Source of the DNA: Streptomyces sparsogenes
GTDB lineage: Bacteria > Actinomycetota > Actinomycetes > Streptomycetales > Streptomycetaceae
DNA length: 64,000 bases
Assembly: GCF_001704635.1 (NCBI RefSeq)
Contig: NZ_MAXF01000178.1
Coordinates: forward strand, 30,911 to 94,910
Direction of reading: 5' to 3'
Each line of letters opens with the position of its first letter. Within the stretch, counting starts at the first letter, position 1. The notes below the pieces were generated by a model that searched no databases, was not told where the DNA came from, and saw nothing but the letters and a program-made list of their open reading frames with translations. Positions 53,097-61,112 of this stretch are shown here, piece after piece. Made by a program: the position numbers and the translations under genes.

Positions 53097-54728
53097 GTGG
53101 AGTACAACCTTGCCGACCTGTTCGAGTCGATCGTCGACACGGTGCCCGGCAGAGAGGCGCTGGTGTATCTCGACCACCCCGGCACCGGGGCCGAGCGGCG
53201 GCTGACCTACGCCGAACTCGACGCGGCCGCCAACCGGCTCGCCCACCATCTGCGTGACTCCGGCGTGCGTCCGGGAGAACACGTCGGCCTGCACCTGTAC
53301 AACGGCGTGGAGTACCTCCAGACCTCCCTGGCCTGCCTGAAGATCCGGGCCGTGCCGGTGAACGTCAACTACCGCTATGTCGAGGACGAGCTGGTCTACC
53401 TCTACCGGGACGCGGACCTGGCGGCGCTGGTGTACGACGCCGAGTTCGGCGACCGGGTGGCCGCCGCGCTCCCCCGCGCCGGCACCGTGCGCCACCTCGT
53501 CCGGGTCGGCGCCCCGGCCGGGGACGGCCCGGTGCCCGACCCCGCGCCCGCGCCCTTCGAGGAGGCCGAGGCCCAGGGCTCGCCCGTGCGCGACTTCCCC
53601 GCGCGCTCGGGCGACGACCGGTTCATCATCTACACCGGGGGCACCACGGGCATGCCCAAGGGGGTGCTGTGGCGGCAGGAGGACCTGTTCTTCTCCGGGC
53701 TCGGCGGCGGGGCGCCCACCGGCGAGCCGGTCGGCCGCCCCGAGGAGCTGGCCGAGCGGGTCGCGGCGGGCGGCGAGGGCCTGGTGTTCTTCCCCACGCC
53801 GCCGCTGATGCACGGCACCTCCACGCTCACGGCCTTCATCGCCTTCAACTTCGGCCAGAAGGTGGTCCTCCACCGGAAGTTCGTGCCCGAGGACGTGCTG
53901 CGCACGGTGGAGAAGGAGAAGGTCACCTGCGTCTCGCTGGTCGGCGACGCGATGCTGCGCCCGCTGGTGGACGCCCTGGCCGGCCCGCTCAAGGACGTCG
54001 ACTGCTCCTCGCTGTTCAGCGTCAGCAGCTCCGGCGCGGTGCTGTCGGACACCGTGCGGGCCCAGTTCGCGGCGCTGGCGCCGCACACCGTGCTGCTGAA
54101 CAACTTCGGCTCCTCCGAGTCCGGGTTCAACGGCACCGCCACCGAGGACGCCGGCCCCCGGACGGGCTTCCGGCTGCGGGTCAACGCCCGCACCCGGGTG
54201 ATCGACCCGGCGACGCACCGGCCCGTGGCCCCCGGCGAGCCCGGCCGCATCGCCCAGCGCGGCCATGTGCCGCTCGGCTACTACAACGACCCGAAGAAAA
54301 CCGCCGAGACGTTCTTCCAGGCGGACGGCGAGCGCTGGGTGCTGCTCGGCGACATGGGCACGGTCGACGAGGACGGCGTGATCACGGTCCTCGGACGGGG
54401 CTCGCAGTGCATCAACACCGGCGGCGAGAAGGTCTATCCGGAAGAGGTCGAGCAGGCGCTCAAGGCCCACCCGGACGTGTACGACGCGCTGGTGGCGGGC
54501 GTGCCCGACGAGCGCTGGGGCAGCCGCGTGGCGGCCGTCGTCCAGCCCCGCCAGGGGGCGGACCGGCTCACGGCCGAGGCCGTACGGGCGCACTGCCGCA
54601 CCCGGCTCGCCGGCTACAAGATCCCGCGTACGGTCGTCTTCAGCGACCACATCCAGCGGTCGCCCAGCGGCAAGGCGGACTACCGCTGGGCCAGGGACGT
54701 CGCGGCCGGCGCCGCCTCGGACTCCTGA
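53097..54728 (+). CDS. Acyl-CoA synthetase (ANL superfamily)
   Basis: This 543-residue AMP-forming ligase has the P-loop-like IYTGGTTGMPKGVLW (about residue 180), the adenine motif NNFGSSESGFNG, the hinge WVLLGDMGTVDEDG and the catalytic Lys in RSPSGKADYRWA. It activates a carboxylic acid, probably a branched, steroid-derived or long-chain acid given the neighbours. The GTG at 53097 has AGGAGGA close upstream and gives the usual VEYNLADLFES start; an ATG at 53058 would add 13 residues. It is divergent from the hydratase operon across the shared inverted repeat. Confidence 0.9.
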   Translation: MEYNLADLFESIVDTVPGREALVYLDHPGTGAERRLTYAELDAAANRLAHHLRDSGVRPGEHVGLHLYNGVEYLQTSLACLKIRAVPVNVNYRYVEDELVYLYRDADLAALVYDAEFGDRVAAALPRAGTVRHLVRVGAPAGDGPVPDPAPAPFEEAEAQGSPVRDFPARSGDDRFIIYTGGTTGMPKGVLWRQEDLFFSGLGGGAPTGEPVGRPEELAERVAAGGEGLVFFPTPPLMHGTSTLTAFIAFNFGQKVVLHRKFVPEDVLRTVEKEKVTCVSLVGDAMLRPLVDALAGPLKDVDCSSLFSVSSSGAVLSDTVRAQFAALAPHTVLLNNFGSSESGFNGTATEDAGPRTGFRLRVNARTRVIDPATHRPVAPGEPGRIAQRGHVPLGYYNDPKKTAETFFQADGERWVLLGDMGTVDEDGVITVLGRGSQCINTGGEKVYPEEVEQALKAHPDVYDALVAGVPDERWGSRVAAVVQPRQGADRLTAEAVRAHCRTRLAGYKIPRTVVFSDHIQRSPSGKADYRWARDVAAGAASDS

Positions 54729-55663
54729 CCGCGCCGCCGGTAGCCGCCGGGCGCGACCCCGTACTCCCGCTTGAAGGCCTTGGCGAAGGCGAACTCCGAG
54801 GTGTAGCCGCTGCGCTCGGCCACCGCGCGCAGCGGCAGCTCCGACTCGCGCAGCAGCCGGGCCGCCAGCGTCATCCGCCACCAGGTCAGATAGGCGAGCG
54901 GCGAGCGGCCCGCGAGCGCCGTGAAGCGCCGGGCGAAGGCCGCCCGGGAGAGCCCCGCCGCCTGTCCCAGCGTCTCCACCGTCCAGGGGTGGGCGGGGTC
55001 GCGGTGGATGGCGCGCAGCGCCTCGGAGACGGGCCGGTCGTGCAGGGCGGCGGCCCAGCCGGTGCCGGCGCGGCCGGACTGCTCCTCGTACCAGGCGCGC
55101 AGGACGTACAGCAGCAGCATGTCGAGCAGGGAGGTGAGCACGGCGCTCGCGCCGGGGCGCGGCCGCTCCAGCTCGCCGCCGAGGAGTTCGACGGCCGAGC
55201 GCAGTTCGGGGTGGCGGCCGAGGCGGGCCGGGATGTGGAGGACCTGCGGCAGTTCGGCCAGGAGGGGGTGGGGCCGGAGCCTGTCGAGGAGATAGGCGCC
55301 GCAGAGCAGCACCGTGTCCGGAACGGCGGCATCCGGAGCAGCGGTGCCCGGCACGGACGCGTCCCGGGCGAAGGGGCCCGGCAGGGAGCCGCTGAACTCG
55401 GCCAGTGGGGTCCGGGGGCCGTCGGCGAGGCCGTAGCCGCGCCCGTGCGGCATGAACACCACGTCACCCGGGCCCAGCGCGAGCGGCTCGCCGTCGGGCG
55501 GGAGGATCCAGCACGCGCCCTGGAGTACGACGTGGAAGCCCGCTCCGTCGGAGTCGGGAAAGCGCACGCCCCACGAGCCGTGCTTCTCCGTGCGTCCTGC
55601 GTGGGGCCGGCCGGTGCGCATGGAGGTGATCGCGTCGCTCAGGACATCCATGGGCGTCACCAT
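54680..55663 (-). CDS. AraC-family transcriptional regulator (cupin type)
   Basis: This 327-residue regulator has an N-terminal cupin sensor (about 15-100; GFHVVLQGACWILPPDGEPLALGPGDVVFMPHG). The C-terminal double helix-turn-helix (about 215-315) includes TVETLGQAAGLSRAAFARRF and AVAERSGYTSEFAFAKAFKREYG. It lies convergent to the acyl-CoA synthetase gene and overlaps its last 49 bp, and is divergent from the saccharopine-dehydrogenase-like gene, its most likely target. The ATG at 55651 is an alternative start with a GGTGA in front. Confidence 0.9.
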   Translation of the reverse strand: MVTPMDVLSDAITSMRTGRPHAGRTEKHGSWGVRFPDSDGAGFHVVLQGACWILPPDGEPLALGPGDVVFMPHGRGYGLADGPRTPLAEFSGSLPGPFARDASVPGTAAPDAAVPDTVLLCGAYLLDRLRPHPLLAELPQVLHIPARLGRHPELRSAVELLGGELERPRPGASAVLTSLLDMLLLYVLRAWYEEQSGRAGTGWAAALHDRPVSEALRAIHRDPAHPWTVETLGQAAGLSRAAFARRFTALAGRSPLAYLTWWRMTLAARLLRESELPLRAVAERSGYTSEFAFAKAFKREYGVAPGGYRRRGQESEAAPAATSLAQR

Positions 55664-55800
55664 ATCGGCACCGCACCCCACGCGAGACGACCACACGCGA
55701 GACGAACGGACATGATCCGGAGACAGTGAGACATCCAGAGTCTCCCGGGATCTTCCTACGGTGGGTCACAGGCCAGAAGGCACACCCAGAGGAGAACCTT

Positions 55801-56847
55801 GTGAAGATCGCCGTCTTTGGCGCGAGTGGTTACACCGGCAGGCTCGCGGTCGCGGAAGCGCGGCGCCGCGGCATCGATGTGGTGCTGGTCGGGCGCGGCG
55901 CCGAGCGGCTGCGCGCCGCCGCGTCGGACGCCGGATTCCAGGACGCGGAGACCCGGGTCGCGGACGCCGAGGACCACGACGCGCTCGTGGCCGCCTTCCG
56001 TGACGTCGACGCCGTCGTCAACTGCGCCGGGCCCTTCGCCCGGTGGGGGGAGGGCGTGGTGCGCGCCGCCATCGCCGCGGGCAGTCACCATGTCGACATC
56101 TCCGGCGAGCAGCCCTACATACGGCACGTCTTCGACACCTTCGGCGCGGAGGCCGAGCGTGCCGGGGTCGCCGTCCTCCCCGGCATCACCGACGACGGCC
56201 TCCCGAGCGACCTGATCACGGCCTTGACCGCCGCGCGCGTGGGCGGCGAGGCGGAGGAGATCGCCATCGCCGTGGACATCGCCAGTGGCGGCGCCTCCCG
56301 GGGCACCATCCGCTCGATGGGCGCGATGCGGGACACCCTGATCGACGGCGGCCTCGGCTACGAGGACGGGGAGCTGTCACCGCGGGCGGCCGCCCGCCGC
56401 AAGGACATCGTGCTGCCCGGCGGCTCGGCGCCGACGGCCGTGGTGCGGTTCCCGCTGCCCGCGGTGGTGACGGTCCCCCGCCATGTGTCCACCCGCCATG
56501 TGGAGGGGCTCGCCTCCCAGGAGGTGTACGAGCTGTTCACGCGGCTGTCGCCCGAGCTGGCGGAGCAGATGCCGGAGGGCCCCACGGCCGCGCAGCGCCA
56601 GGCGATGCGGTGGGCCTTCGCGGTGGAGGTGCTCGGCGCCGGCGGCCGGAGCGCCCGGGGCGAGGTGCGCGGCTCGGACGCGTACGGCACCACCGCCGTG
56701 ATCGCGGTGGAGGCGGCCCGCCGCCTCGCCGCCGACGGCGCCCCGGCGGGAGTCCTCGCCCCGGCCCAGGCCTTCGACGCCGCCGGCTTCCTCGACTTCC
56801 TCGGGGACCACGGGGTCGGCTGGTCCGTCAGCGACGTCCGGCAGTAG
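55801..56847 (+). CDS. Saccharopine-dehydrogenase-like NAD(P)-binding protein
   Basis: This 348-residue protein starts with a Rossmann motif VKIAVFGASGYTGRLAVAEA and continues with DVDAVVNCAGPFARWGEGVV, HHVDISGEQPYIRHVFD and PGITDDGLPSDL. These blocks are typical of the saccharopine dehydrogenase NADP-binding (trans-acting enoyl-reductase-like) family. Some relatives reduce lipids, but none can be assigned here. The GTG has GAGGAGA upstream. It is divergent from the AraC regulator, which suggests ligand-controlled expression. The last 20 bp overlap the converging chorismate mutase gene. Confidence 0.85.
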   Translation: MKIAVFGASGYTGRLAVAEARRRGIDVVLVGRGAERLRAAASDAGFQDAETRVADAEDHDALVAAFRDVDAVVNCAGPFARWGEGVVRAAIAAGSHHVDISGEQPYIRHVFDTFGAEAERAGVAVLPGITDDGLPSDLITALTAARVGGEAEEIAIAVDIASGGASRGTIRSMGAMRDTLIDGGLGYEDGELSPRAAARRKDIVLPGGSAPTAVVRFPLPAVVTVPRHVSTRHVEGLASQEVYELFTRLSPELAEQMPEGPTAAQRQAMRWAFAVEVLGAGGRSARGEVRGSDAYGTTAVIAVEAARRLAADGAPAGVLAPAQAFDAAGFLDFLGDHGVGWSVSDVRQ

Positions 56848-57526
56848 CCGCGCACACCGAGCGCAGCGACCGCTCCAGCGCCGCGGTGTGCAACGCGTCC
56901 AGCAGCCTGTCGTGACGCGTGTGGGCCGCGGCCGCGGTGAGCCGTCCCGCGCACGACCGCTCCGCCCGCGCCCCGGCCGAGTCCGCGATGGCCCGCACCA
57001 GTTCGCCGTTGATCCGGTTGATCTCCAGCCGGACCTTCGACAGGTCCGGGCGTTCGGTGGGCGCCTGGGCGGGGTCGGCGTCCCAGCGTCGGAAGAGGCC
57101 GCGCTGGACGAGCTTGTTGGCCTCGATCTGGTCGCGGAAGACGCGTACGGTCGCCTCCGGGTCCGCGCCCAGCTCGCGGGCCTGCCCGGCCACGGCCTCG
57201 AGGACCTGCCGCTCGCGGACGGGGTCGTCGATGGGGCTGTCGGTGCCCCCGCCCGGCGGAGCCGGATATCGGTACTTCGAGGCGGCCACCTGATCGGCGG
57301 TCAGCAGCCGCTGGGCGGACAGGTCGGCCACCGGCAGCAGCCGCTCGTAGGGACGTGTCGGCGCGCCCCCGGAAGCGGAAGCCGTAGCGGTGACGGAGGC
57401 GGAAACCGCAGCGGCGGCCGAGCCGGGCGGAGTCGCGGCGGCGGCCGGGGCCGCGGCGGCCATCAGGCCCAGGGCCGCGGCGGCGGTCAGCGCGCGGCGC
57501 AGCGGTCGGGTGGTGGGCGCGGTCAC
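56828..57526 (-). CDS. Secreted chorismate mutase (AroQ-gamma type)
   Basis: This 232-residue protein begins with an Ala-rich signal peptide and a low-complexity Ala/Ser/Val/Thr stretch. An all-helical AroQ domain follows: LLPVADLSAQRLLTADQVAASKYRYP, DDPVRERQVLEAV and FRDQIEANKLVQRGLFRRW. The Arg, Lys and Gln/Glu residues in these blocks form the active site converting chorismate to prephenate. Exported chorismate mutases have unclear roles in actinobacteria. Two late Cys (SCAGR, SVCAA) may form a disulfide. The GTG start overlaps the upstream hydrolase stop. Confidence 0.88.
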   Translation of the reverse strand: MTAPTTRPLRRALTAAAALGLMAAAAPAAAATPPGSAAAAVSASVTATASASGGAPTRPYERLLPVADLSAQRLLTADQVAASKYRYPAPPGGGTDSPIDDPVRERQVLEAVAGQARELGADPEATVRVFRDQIEANKLVQRGLFRRWDADPAQAPTERPDLSKVRLEINRINGELVRAIADSAGARAERSCAGRLTAAAAHTRHDRLLDALHTAALERSLRSVCAATAGRR

Positions 57527-58218
57527 TCCCCCGCCTCCAGGAAGGGCCGGACGACGGCCAGGAACTCCTCGGGGCGCTTCTCGTGGACGAGGTGGCCCGC
57601 GTCGATGGTGACCAGGCGGCAGTCGGGTATTCGCCCGGCCATGTCGGCCAGCAGTTCCTGGGGCATGGGGCTGTCCGGGCCGCCGCCGATGACCAGGGTC
57701 GGGGCGGTGATGGCCGCCATGTCCTCGACCCACCGCGGGTCGGGCTCGTTGCGCTGCTCGATGAACTGGGTCTTGACCGCCCAGTCGAAGGCCAGCCGCC
57801 CCTCCGGGCGCGGGGGCACCTCCAGCGGCGGGTCCTGGGGCACCAGCGGCGGGGCGTCCTCGATCACCAGCCGCTCGACGAGGCCCGGGTACCGCTGGGC
57901 CAGGAGGTAGCCGACCACCCCGCCGTAGGAGTGCCCGACGACCGAGACGCGGGGCAGGCCGAGGGCCGCGAGAAAGCCGGCGACATCGTCGCGCAGCCGC
58001 TCCAGGGCGTAGTCCCCGGGCCAGTCGCTGGCCCCGTGACCGCGCAGGTCGAGCGCGTACACCCGCAGGGCGCGGGCGAGTTCGGGGGCGATTCCCAGCC
58101 AGTCGGTGCCGTCCGCGCCGAGTCCGGCCAGCAGCAGGACGGGCGGCGCCTCGCGCCGGCCCCACACCCGGTAGGTCAGCTCGACCCCGTCCACCTCGAC
58201 CGCGTCAAGTGTGTGCAT
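57523..58218 (-). CDS. Alpha/beta hydrolase
   Basis: This 231-residue serine hydrolase has LLLAGLGADGTDW as oxyanion region, DLRGHGASDWPG, the nucleophile elbow GHSYGG (about residue 95) and the catalytic His in DAGHLVHEKRPEEF. There is no signal peptide. The ATG at 58218 is preferred; a GTG at 58254 would overlap the upstream acyl-CoA synthetase stop. It sits in a same-strand run of nitronate monooxygenase, acyl-CoA synthetase, hydrolase and chorismate mutase, which suggests release or processing of an acyl product. The substrate is unknown. Confidence 0.85.
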   Translation of the reverse strand: MHTLDAVEVDGVELTYRVWGRREAPPVLLLAGLGADGTDWLGIAPELARALRVYALDLRGHGASDWPGDYALERLRDDVAGFLAALGLPRVSVVGHSYGGVVGYLLAQRYPGLVERLVIEDAPPLVPQDPPLEVPPRPEGRLAFDWAVKTQFIEQRNEPDPRWVEDMAAITAPTLVIGGGPDSPMPQELLADMAGRIPDCRLVTIDAGHLVHEKRPEEFLAVVRPFLEAGE

Positions 58219-58237
58219 AGGGGCGAGAGTACCCGCG

Positions 58238-59797
58238 TCACACCGCTCGCTCACGTCCCTTCCAGTACGGCTCGCGCAGCCGCCGCTTGTAGAGCTTGCC
58301 GTTGGGGTCCCGCGGCATCTCGGTCACGAAGTCCACGGACTTGGGGCGCTTGTATCCCGCCAGCCTGCCCTCGCAGTGGGCGAGCAGTGCCCGCTCCAGC
58401 TCGGGGCCCGGTTCGTGGCCGGGGGCGGGCTCCACGACCGCCTTGACCTCCTCGCCCCAGTCGTCGTGCGGGATGCCGAAGGCGGCGGCGTCGGCGACGG
58501 CTGGGTGGGTGAGCAGTTCGGCCTCGATCTCGGCCGGGTAGATGTTGACGCCGCCCGAGATGATCAGGTCGATCTTGCGGTCGCGGAGGTAGAGATAGCC
58601 GTCCTCGTCGAGCAGGCCGAGGTCGCCGACGGTGAAGAAGTCGCCGATGCGGTTCTTGCGGGTCTTGGCCTCGTCCTTGTGGTAGGCGAACCCTCCGGTG
58701 CTCATCCGCATGTAGACGGTGCCGAGTTCACCGGCCGGGAGCCGGTTGCCCTCGTCGTCGAAGATGGCCAGTTCACTGATCGGCCAGGGCTTGCCGACCG
58801 TCCCCGGCTTCTTGAGCCAGTCCTCGGCGGTGGCGAAGGCTCCGCCTCCCTCGCTGGCCGCGTAGTACTCCTCGACACAGCCGCCCCACCAGTCGATCAT
58901 CGCGCGCTTGACGTGGTCGGGGCAGGGTGCGGCCCCGTGGATGGCGTGGCGCATGGAGGACACGTCGTAGCGCCGCCTGACCTCTTCGGGGAGCGCGAGC
59001 AGCCGGTGGAACTGGGTGGGGACCATGTGGGTGTGGGTGCAGCGGTGGGTGTCGATGAGGCGCAGCATCTCCTCGGGCGTCCACTTGTCCATGAGGACCA
59101 GGGGGTGGCCGATGTGCAGGGCGGAGGAGGCGAACTGGAGCACCGCGGTGTGGTAGAGCGGTGAGCAGACCAGGTGGACGTTGTCGGGCTCCTCGTCGCG
59201 GGGCTTGATGCCGAAGAAGCGCAGGAAGCCGCCGAGGTGGGCGTCCTCGGGGAGGGCTCCGGTCAGCGGGCGCCGGATGCCGCGTGGGCGGCCGGTGGTG
59301 CCGGAGGTGTAGTTCATCACCCAGCCCACCTCGCGGTCGGCGGGGGGCCGCTCGGAGCGCCCCTCCAGCAGCTCGGCGTAGGGGCGGAAGCCGTCCACGG
59401 CGCCGACCGCGTAGCGGTGGGTGGCGGGCAGGCCGGCCTCGTCGGCGGCCAGGGTGGCCTGCCGGCCGAAGCGCTCGTGGGCGATCAGCACCTTGGCGCC
59501 GGAGTCGGAGACGATCCAGGCGATCTCCGGGGCGACGAGGTGGTGGTTGACGGGCACCAGGTAGAAGCCGGCCTGGGTGGCGGCGAGCGCGGCCGTGAAG
59601 AATTCGGCGCCGTTGGGCAGCACCACCGCGAAGGCGTCGCCCCGCCGCAGCCCCGCGGCGCGCAGCCCGTCGACGAGCCGGTTGCAGTCGGCGTGCAGCC
59701 GGGCGGCGGTCCATTCCTCGCCGTCGGGGGCGATGAGGGCGGTGCGGTCGGGTTCGAGCGCGGCCTGGGCCCAGAAGCCGTTGGGTGTACGGGACAT
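58238..59797 (-). CDS. Acyl-CoA synthetase (ANL superfamily)
   Basis: This 519-residue AMP-forming ligase has MNYTSGTTGRPRGIRRP as P-loop, HGAAPCP...YYAASEGGGAF as adenine motif, FTVGDLGLLDEDGYLYLRDR as hinge and the catalytic Lys in DPNGKLYKRRLREPYW. The type is related to fatty-acid or aromatic-acid CoA ligases. It lies 80 bp after the nitronate monooxygenase gene and 19 bp before the hydrolase, on one strand. AAGGAGG is seen before the ATG, though slightly far (about 11 bp). Confidence 0.9.
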   Translation of the reverse strand: MSRTPNGFWAQAALEPDRTALIAPDGEEWTAARLHADCNRLVDGLRAAGLRRGDAFAVVLPNGAEFFTAALAATQAGFYLVPVNHHLVAPEIAWIVSDSGAKVLIAHERFGRQATLAADEAGLPATHRYAVGAVDGFRPYAELLEGRSERPPADREVGWVMNYTSGTTGRPRGIRRPLTGALPEDAHLGGFLRFFGIKPRDEEPDNVHLVCSPLYHTAVLQFASSALHIGHPLVLMDKWTPEEMLRLIDTHRCTHTHMVPTQFHRLLALPEEVRRRYDVSSMRHAIHGAAPCPDHVKRAMIDWWGGCVEEYYAASEGGGAFATAEDWLKKPGTVGKPWPISELAIFDDEGNRLPAGELGTVYMRMSTGGFAYHKDEAKTRKNRIGDFFTVGDLGLLDEDGYLYLRDRKIDLIISGGVNIYPAEIEAELLTHPAVADAAAFGIPHDDWGEEVKAVVEPAPGHEPGPELERALLAHCEGRLAGYKRPKSVDFVTEMPRDPNGKLYKRRLREPYWKGRERAV

Positions 59798-59877
59798 GAG
59801 GGTCCGGTCCTCCTTCTGGCGGCGTGACGGGCGGGGTTCGGTGGCGGTGGGGCGGCAGGGCGGGGAGGCGGGCGGTG

Positions 59878-60981
59878 TCAGGCGCGTCCGGCGATGTGGT
59901 TGATCCGGTCGATGGCGCGCTCGAAGCCGCGGGTCAGGTCGTCGAAGACGGCCTGCACCGGGCGTTTGGTGTCCATCCGGCCGACGATCTGGCCGACGGG
60001 CGTGCCGAGCAGCGGCTCCACCTCGTACTTCTGGATGCGGGAGACGGCCTCGGCCACGAGCAGCCCCTGCAGCGGCATGGGCAGCGGGTCCGGGCCCTCG
60101 GGGTCCTCCCAGGCGTCGGTCCATTCGGTGCGCAGCTGCCGGGCGGGCTTGCCGGTGAGGGCGCGGGAGCGGACGGTGTCGCCGGATCCGGCGGCCAGCA
60201 GTTTGCGGGTGAGGGCGGGTGAGGTGAGCGCGGCCTCGTCGGTGGTGAGCCAGATGGAGCCGAGCCAGACGCCCTGCGCGCCGAGCGCGAGCCCGGCGGC
60301 GATCTGCTCGCCGCTGCCGATGCCGCCGGCCGCGAGCACGGGCAGCGGGTCCACGGCCCGGACCACCTCGGGGGTGAGCACCATGGACGCGATCTCGCCG
60401 GTGTGGCCGCCCGCCTCGTAGCCCTGGGCGACCACGATGTCGAGACCCGCGTCCTTGTGGTGGAGCGCGTGGCGCGCGCTGCCCGCGAGCGCGGCGACGA
60501 GGATGCCGTGGTCGTGGGCGCGTTCGACGACGTCGGCGGGCGGTGAGCCCAGGGCGTTGGCCAGGAGCTTCACGGGATAGTCGAAGGCGACGTCCAGCTG
60601 GCCGCGGGCGACGTGCTCCAGCCAGCCGGTGATCCGCCAGCCCGAGGCCTCGCCCTCGGGGAGTGCGGGCACGCCGTGCTTGGCGAGGGTCTCCTGGACG
60701 AACCGGCGGTGTCCTTCGGGGATCATCGCCTCGATGTCCGCCTCGGTCACCCCCTCGACCTTCTTCGCGGGCATGACGACGTCGAGGCCGTACGGCTTGC
60801 CGTCGGTGTGTGCCTGCACCCAGTCCAGGTCGCGCGCCAGCTCGTCCGGCGCGCCGTAGCGGACCGCGCCGAGCACGCCGAACCCGCCGGCCCGGGTGAT
60901 CGCCGCGGCGACGGCGGGGAACGGTGTGAAGCCGAAGATGGCGTGCTCGACACCCAGTTTCTTACTCAGGCCCGTCTCCAT
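59878..60981 (-). CDS. Nitronate monooxygenase-family FMN enzyme
   Basis: This 367-residue TIM-barrel flavoprotein has AITRAGGFGVLGAVRYG, the FMN/active-site segment VAQGYEAGGHTGE with the catalytic His (about residue 190), and PVLAAGGIGSGEQIAAGLALGAQGVWLGSIW. It oxidises alkyl nitronates (or, in related proteins, 2-nitropropane-like compounds) with O2. Several actinobacterial copies sit in lipid-catabolism operons with unclear roles. It is first in a four-gene run with acyl-CoA synthetase, hydrolase and chorismate mutase. A TCTGA-N7-TCAG inverted repeat lies 44 bp upstream. Confidence 0.88.
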   Translation of the reverse strand: METGLSKKLGVEHAIFGFTPFPAVAAAITRAGGFGVLGAVRYGAPDELARDLDWVQAHTDGKPYGLDVVMPAKKVEGVTEADIEAMIPEGHRRFVQETLAKHGVPALPEGEASGWRITGWLEHVARGQLDVAFDYPVKLLANALGSPPADVVERAHDHGILVAALAGSARHALHHKDAGLDIVVAQGYEAGGHTGEIASMVLTPEVVRAVDPLPVLAAGGIGSGEQIAAGLALGAQGVWLGSIWLTTDEAALTSPALTRKLLAAGSGDTVRSRALTGKPARQLRTEWTDAWEDPEGPDPLPMPLQGLLVAEAVSRIQKYEVEPLLGTPVGQIVGRMDTKRPVQAVFDDLTRGFERAIDRINHIAGRA

Positions 60982-61024
60982 GGGCCGCAGGATGCCGCAG
61001 CGGGCCGGACGATGGAAGAGTTTT

Positions 61025-61040
61025 TCTGACGCTCCGTCAG
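61025..61040. promoter_or_regulatory. Operator-like inverted repeat TCTGA-N7-TCAG
   Basis: CTGACG-CTC-CGTCAG is a perfect 6-bp-arm inverted repeat, with T upstream giving the core TCTGA-N7-TCAG. It is 44 bp before the nitronate monooxygenase ATG. It shares core sequence and spacing with the repeat at 52994-53016, which points to one regulator. Confidence 0.6.
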
Positions 61041-61053
61041 GATTCTTGGGTTT

Positions 61054-61101
61054 CGGGCCGGGCGCGGCCGGGGAATCCGGGCCGGGCGCGGCCAGGCAAT
61101 G
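61054..61101. repeat. 24-bp tandem repeat, two copies
   Basis: CGGGCCGGGCGCGGCC is repeated with a 24-bp period (61054-61069 and 61078-61093), and the spacer bases are also similar. It lies in the 131-bp gap between the phytoene-desaturase-like gene and the nitronate monooxygenase gene, just after the former's stop codon. Confidence 0.7.
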
Positions 61102-61112
61102 CGGAGAGCCTC

